Shown: positions 51,181 through 53,004 of the stretch, piece after piece | Layout: each line of letters begins with the position of its first letter | Numbering within the stretch: the stretch's first letter is position 1 | NCBI GenBank assembly: GCA_934096015.1 | Contig: CAKOLD010000005.1 | Span: 1 to 53,004, forward strand | Source of the DNA: an uncultured Bacilli bacterium | GTDB taxonomy: Bacteria; Bacillota_I; Bacilli_A; RF39; UBA660 | Reading direction: 5' to 3' | Length of the DNA: 53,004 nt | Notes under the pieces: model-generated | What the model saw: the letters and a program-made list of their open reading frames with translations, nothing else | What the model was told of the DNA's origin: nothing | Database searches by the model: none | Translations under genes and position numbers: made by a program

Positions 51181-52188
51181 TTGAAAAAGATTTATATAAT
51201 AACAGGAGCAAATGGCTTTTTAGGAAATAATATTATAAGAAGATTAGAACTGGATGCTAATAATGAAATAAGAGCTTTTGTCTTAAAAGGTGATTCTATA
51301 GAATCATTAGAAAATTTAAGATGTAAAATATATTATGGTGATGTGACCATCAAAGAATCTTTATCATCTGTTTTTGAAAATATTAATGGGGAAGAAATAT
51401 TTGTAATTCATTGTGCTGCAGTTGTATATATAAAATCGAAATATAATCCACTTATTTATAATGTTAATGTCAATGGTACTAAAAATATAGTTGAAAAAGT
51501 TTTAGAATCAAAAGCAAAACTCATCTATATTAGTAGTGTTCATGCAATTCCAGAAAAGTCTAATAATGAATTAATGACAGAGATAACTGATTTTAATCCT
51601 GATAATGTTCGTGGATTATATGCAAAAACAAAGTCAGAAGCCGCAAAGTATGTAATAGATGCTACTAAACATAGAAATTTAGATGCTTGTATTATTCATC
51701 CATCTGGAATTATAGGTCCAAATGATTTTGGAAATAGTCATCTAACACAATTAATAAAAGAAGTAATAAATGGTAAATTGTTTGCTTGTGTCAATGGTGG
51801 TTATGATTTTGTTGATGTTAGAGATGTGGCAGATGGTGTTATTAATGCCTGTGAAAAGGGTAGTAAAGGGGAATGTTATATTTTATCAAACAAGCGTATA
51901 ACAATAAAAGAATTATGTGATCTAATTTGTGATGTGCAAAAAAGAAAAAAAATTAAAATAGTATTGCCAATAATGATTGCAAAGTTAATAGCGCCTTTAT
52001 TTGAATTATATTACAATTTAAAAAAACAAACACCATTGTTTACAAAATATTCATTATATACTTTATCATCTAATGCAAATTTTAGTAATAAAAAAGCTAA
52101 GCAATGTTTGGATTTTAAAAATAGAAGAATAAAAGATACAATAAAAGATACTGTTGATTGGATAAATAAAAAAAGCAAAAAATACTGA
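51181..52188 (+). CDS. NAD(P)-dependent epimerase/reductase (extended SDR)
   Basis: A 335-residue short-chain dehydrogenase of the extended type. Rossmann motif ITGANGFLG (about 6-14), active-site Ser in YISSVHA (about 117-123), and catalytic YAKTK (about 147-151) are in place; FVDVRDVADG (about 216) is the typical NAD-dependent epimerase segment. The family includes dihydroflavonol reductase-like and 3-beta-hydroxysteroid/sugar epimerase-like enzymes; the substrate cannot be read. TTG 51181 has GAGGTG at good spacing; GTG 51169 would begin inside that site. It has no co-directional neighbour, so pathway is unknown. Confidence 0.85.
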   Translation: MKKIYIITGANGFLGNNIIRRLELDANNEIRAFVLKGDSIESLENLRCKIYYGDVTIKESLSSVFENINGEEIFVIHCAAVVYIKSKYNPLIYNVNVNGTKNIVEKVLESKAKLIYISSVHAIPEKSNNELMTEITDFNPDNVRGLYAKTKSEAAKYVIDATKHRNLDACIIHPSGIIGPNDFGNSHLTQLIKEVINGKLFACVNGGYDFVDVRDVADGVINACEKGSKGECYILSNKRITIKELCDLICDVQKRKKIKIVLPIMIAKLIAPLFELYYNLKKQTPLFTKYSLYTLSSNANFSNKKAKQCLDFKNRRIKDTIKDTVDWINKKSKKY

Positions 52189-52385
52189 TATTATTAAAGC
52201 AAAAGTAAATTATTAAAATGATTAATTACAGTTTAGTAATGACCATTTTAAATAAGATAATAAAAAAAGAAATGGTGTATACAGACTAATTATTTACACA
52301 ATAGATAAATATATATCAAAGTATCTATTTAAAAATCTTAGTGTTTACAAAGATTCTATACAATAAAGTTTTACTTAGTTGATTT

Positions 52386-52620
52386 TTAAATTTTGTTTAA
52401 AATTTGTAATATTTCTTTAAGATTATATTTTTTATTATACTCTTTGATATGAAATGGTTTGTTATTAATTTTATTGATTTTGTATTTGAAATAGTAAGAT
52501 TAGTTGGATATGTAATAGAGTTTTAACTTTATCCTTAATAACCTTATACTTAAAATTTTTTATAATATTAAATATTTTATCATTAGGTTTAAGTTCTTCA
52601 ATTATTTTAAATTTAAGCAT
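52386..52620 (-). pseudogene. Small frameshifted hypothetical gene
   Basis: ATG at 52618-52620 with AAAGGTGG upstream opens MLKFKIIEELKPNDKIFNII and stops at 52471 after 49 codons. In another frame the reading goes on as YKINKINNKPFHIKEYNKKY, then NLKEILQILNKI, and ends at 52386-52388. The two halves look like one former gene of about 78 codons with one shift. No family recognised. Confidence 0.4.
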
Positions 52621-52671
52621 AAATAATGTCCACCTTTCTAGAAAGAGAACATTATTACTTTTATAAAATAA

Positions 52672-52699
52672 AACTTACGAACAATTAAGTTCGTAAGTT
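52672..52699. repeat. Perfect inverted repeat
   Basis: AACTTACGAAC (52672-52682) and GTTCGTAAGTT (52689-52699) pair as an 11-bp stem around AATTAA. Not followed by a T run, so it is not a plain terminator; it may be an operator, a recombination site or the 5' hairpin of a small RNA. Confidence 0.7.
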
Positions 52700-52715
52700 A
52701 ATTTCAAATGGAACT

Positions 52716-52750
52716 ATAAAGGTTGAAGTCGGACAACCTTTATTTTTTTA
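52716..52750 (+). terminator. Strong intrinsic terminator with no upstream gene on the same strand
   Basis: ATAAAGGTTG (52716-52725) pairs with CAACCTTTAT (52734-52743), loop AAGTCGGA, then six or more T. No + strand gene ends within 500 bases upstream, which suggests a short untranslated RNA (about 52640-52750). Confidence 0.7.
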
Positions 52751-52826
52751 TATAATAGGTAGTAATAAACTACTAACTGATATAAGTATATCATGAAAAT
52801 ACGAATATAGTACAAAAAATATAAAT

Positions 52827-52850
52827 ACAGTGACATTTACAGTGACATTT
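52827..52850 (+). repeat. Two tandem 12-bp repeats in a promoter
   Basis: ACAGTGACATTT occurs twice head to tail (52827-52838 and 52839-52850), directly upstream of the extended -10 at 52852-52860 and overlapping the expected -35 region. A likely operator for a regulator of the gene at the right edge. Confidence 0.7.
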
Positions 52851-52860
52851 GTGGTATACT
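52830..52860 (+). promoter_or_regulatory. Promoter of the gene at the right edge
   Basis: TATACT (52855-52860) with TG at 52852-52853 forms an extended -10; GTGACA (52830-52835) or the overlapping TGACAT is a loose -35 at 18-19 bases. Confidence 0.5.
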
Positions 52861-52885
52861 TTTATTAGTATGAGGAGTGGTATAG

Positions 52886-53004
52886 GTGAAATTATTTGAT
52901 GAAATAAAACCAGTGTTTTTTATTGACAATAAAATGAATAATATATTAAATGATATAAATGTTAAACTTAAAAATATAAATGTTAATGATAAACAAAAAA
53001 GAAA
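52886..53004 (+). CDS. Partial gene, runs off the right edge
   Basis: GTG 52886 with GAGGAG eight bases upstream opens a frame without stop to the window end: VKLFDEIKPVFFIDNKMNNI, then LNDINVKLKNINVNDKQKR (39 codons). No signal peptide or TM helix in this part. I do not recognise it. The fresh promoter with tandem repeats in front suggests the first gene of a separately controlled unit, possibly a mobile element. Confidence 0.55.
   Translation, partial: MKLFDEIKPVFFIDNKMNNILNDINVKLKNINVNDKQKR

Noticed and set aside
52213..52251. Long inverted repeat after the epimerase gene as terminator
   Set aside because: TTAAAATG/CATTTTAA with an inner ATTAC/GTAAT pairs, but no T run follows on either strand and the sequence is AT-rich.

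Overview
The window is strongly AT-rich DNA from a Gram-positive-type bacterium of the Bacillota (Firmicutes). Supporting signs are a T-box leader in front of a threonyl-tRNA synthetase, a PerR-rubrerythrin pair, a class B-like sortase with two NPxTG-anchored proteins, CotF-like spore coat genes, and AAGGAGG-type ribosome binding sites. TGA is used as a normal stop and TGG codes for Trp, so the standard bacterial code applies. An uncultured gut Bacilli/Mollicutes-related or Clostridia-like lineage fits, but I cannot place it more closely.

Layout. 1-7.5 kb: tRNA-Asn (5' edge cut), a PdaC-like polysaccharide deacetylase, two small spore-coat-like genes, a coiled-coil LysM protein, a membrane-anchored thermonuclease, an MscS channel, a DapB-like amine dehydrogenase and a family 2 glycosyltransferase. 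7.5-8.5 kb: perR and rubrerythrin with a perfect PerR/Fur-like operator at the predicted start of transcription. 8.5-32.4 kb: the centrepiece, described below. 32.4-39.9 kb: sortase (minus strand), then a TetR-controlled ABC exporter cluster with two ATPases, three permeases and two tiny membrane proteins. 39.9-42.7 kb: a RyR-domain-like protein, a fragment that looks like the end of a dxs gene, and T-box-thrS. 42.8-45.5 kb: two secreted NPxTG proteins. 45.8-48.8 kb: an unknown 639-residue protein and a divergent nucleotidyltransferase-like protein. 48.8-53 kb: a decaying accessory zone with relics of an XRE regulator, a radical SAM enzyme and an HD hydrolase, around an intact protein resembling the 5-hmdU DNA kinase helical family, a short-chain epimerase/reductase, and at the right edge a new promoter with tandem repeats and a truncated gene.

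Centrepiece. Nine tightly packed genes (8551-14821) follow the order of a classic atp operon, c-b/delta-alpha-gamma-beta-epsilon, but with no subunit a. The c-like subunit has lost the membrane carboxylate that carries the proton or sodium ion (a Thr lies at that position), epsilon is cut down to its beta-sandwich, and a 5-TM protein plus two single-TM proteins follow. Alpha and beta keep the catalytic motifs, so the machine should hydrolyse ATP. A terminator-promoter pair then leads into four membrane-anchored extracellular proteins of 1943, 466, 238 and 3197 residues. All four begin with a TM anchor and a similar beta-rich domain; the large ones carry Fn3-like domains and the largest a long GLUG beta-helix and a TM anchor at each end. 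I infer an F1-like rotary or force-producing ATPase that drives a giant cell-surface apparatus instead of an ion current. It resembles in concept the F1-like 'type 2/type 3' ATPases of mycoplasmas (linked to immunoglobulin cleavage and to gliding), but with a different partner set that I do not recognise.
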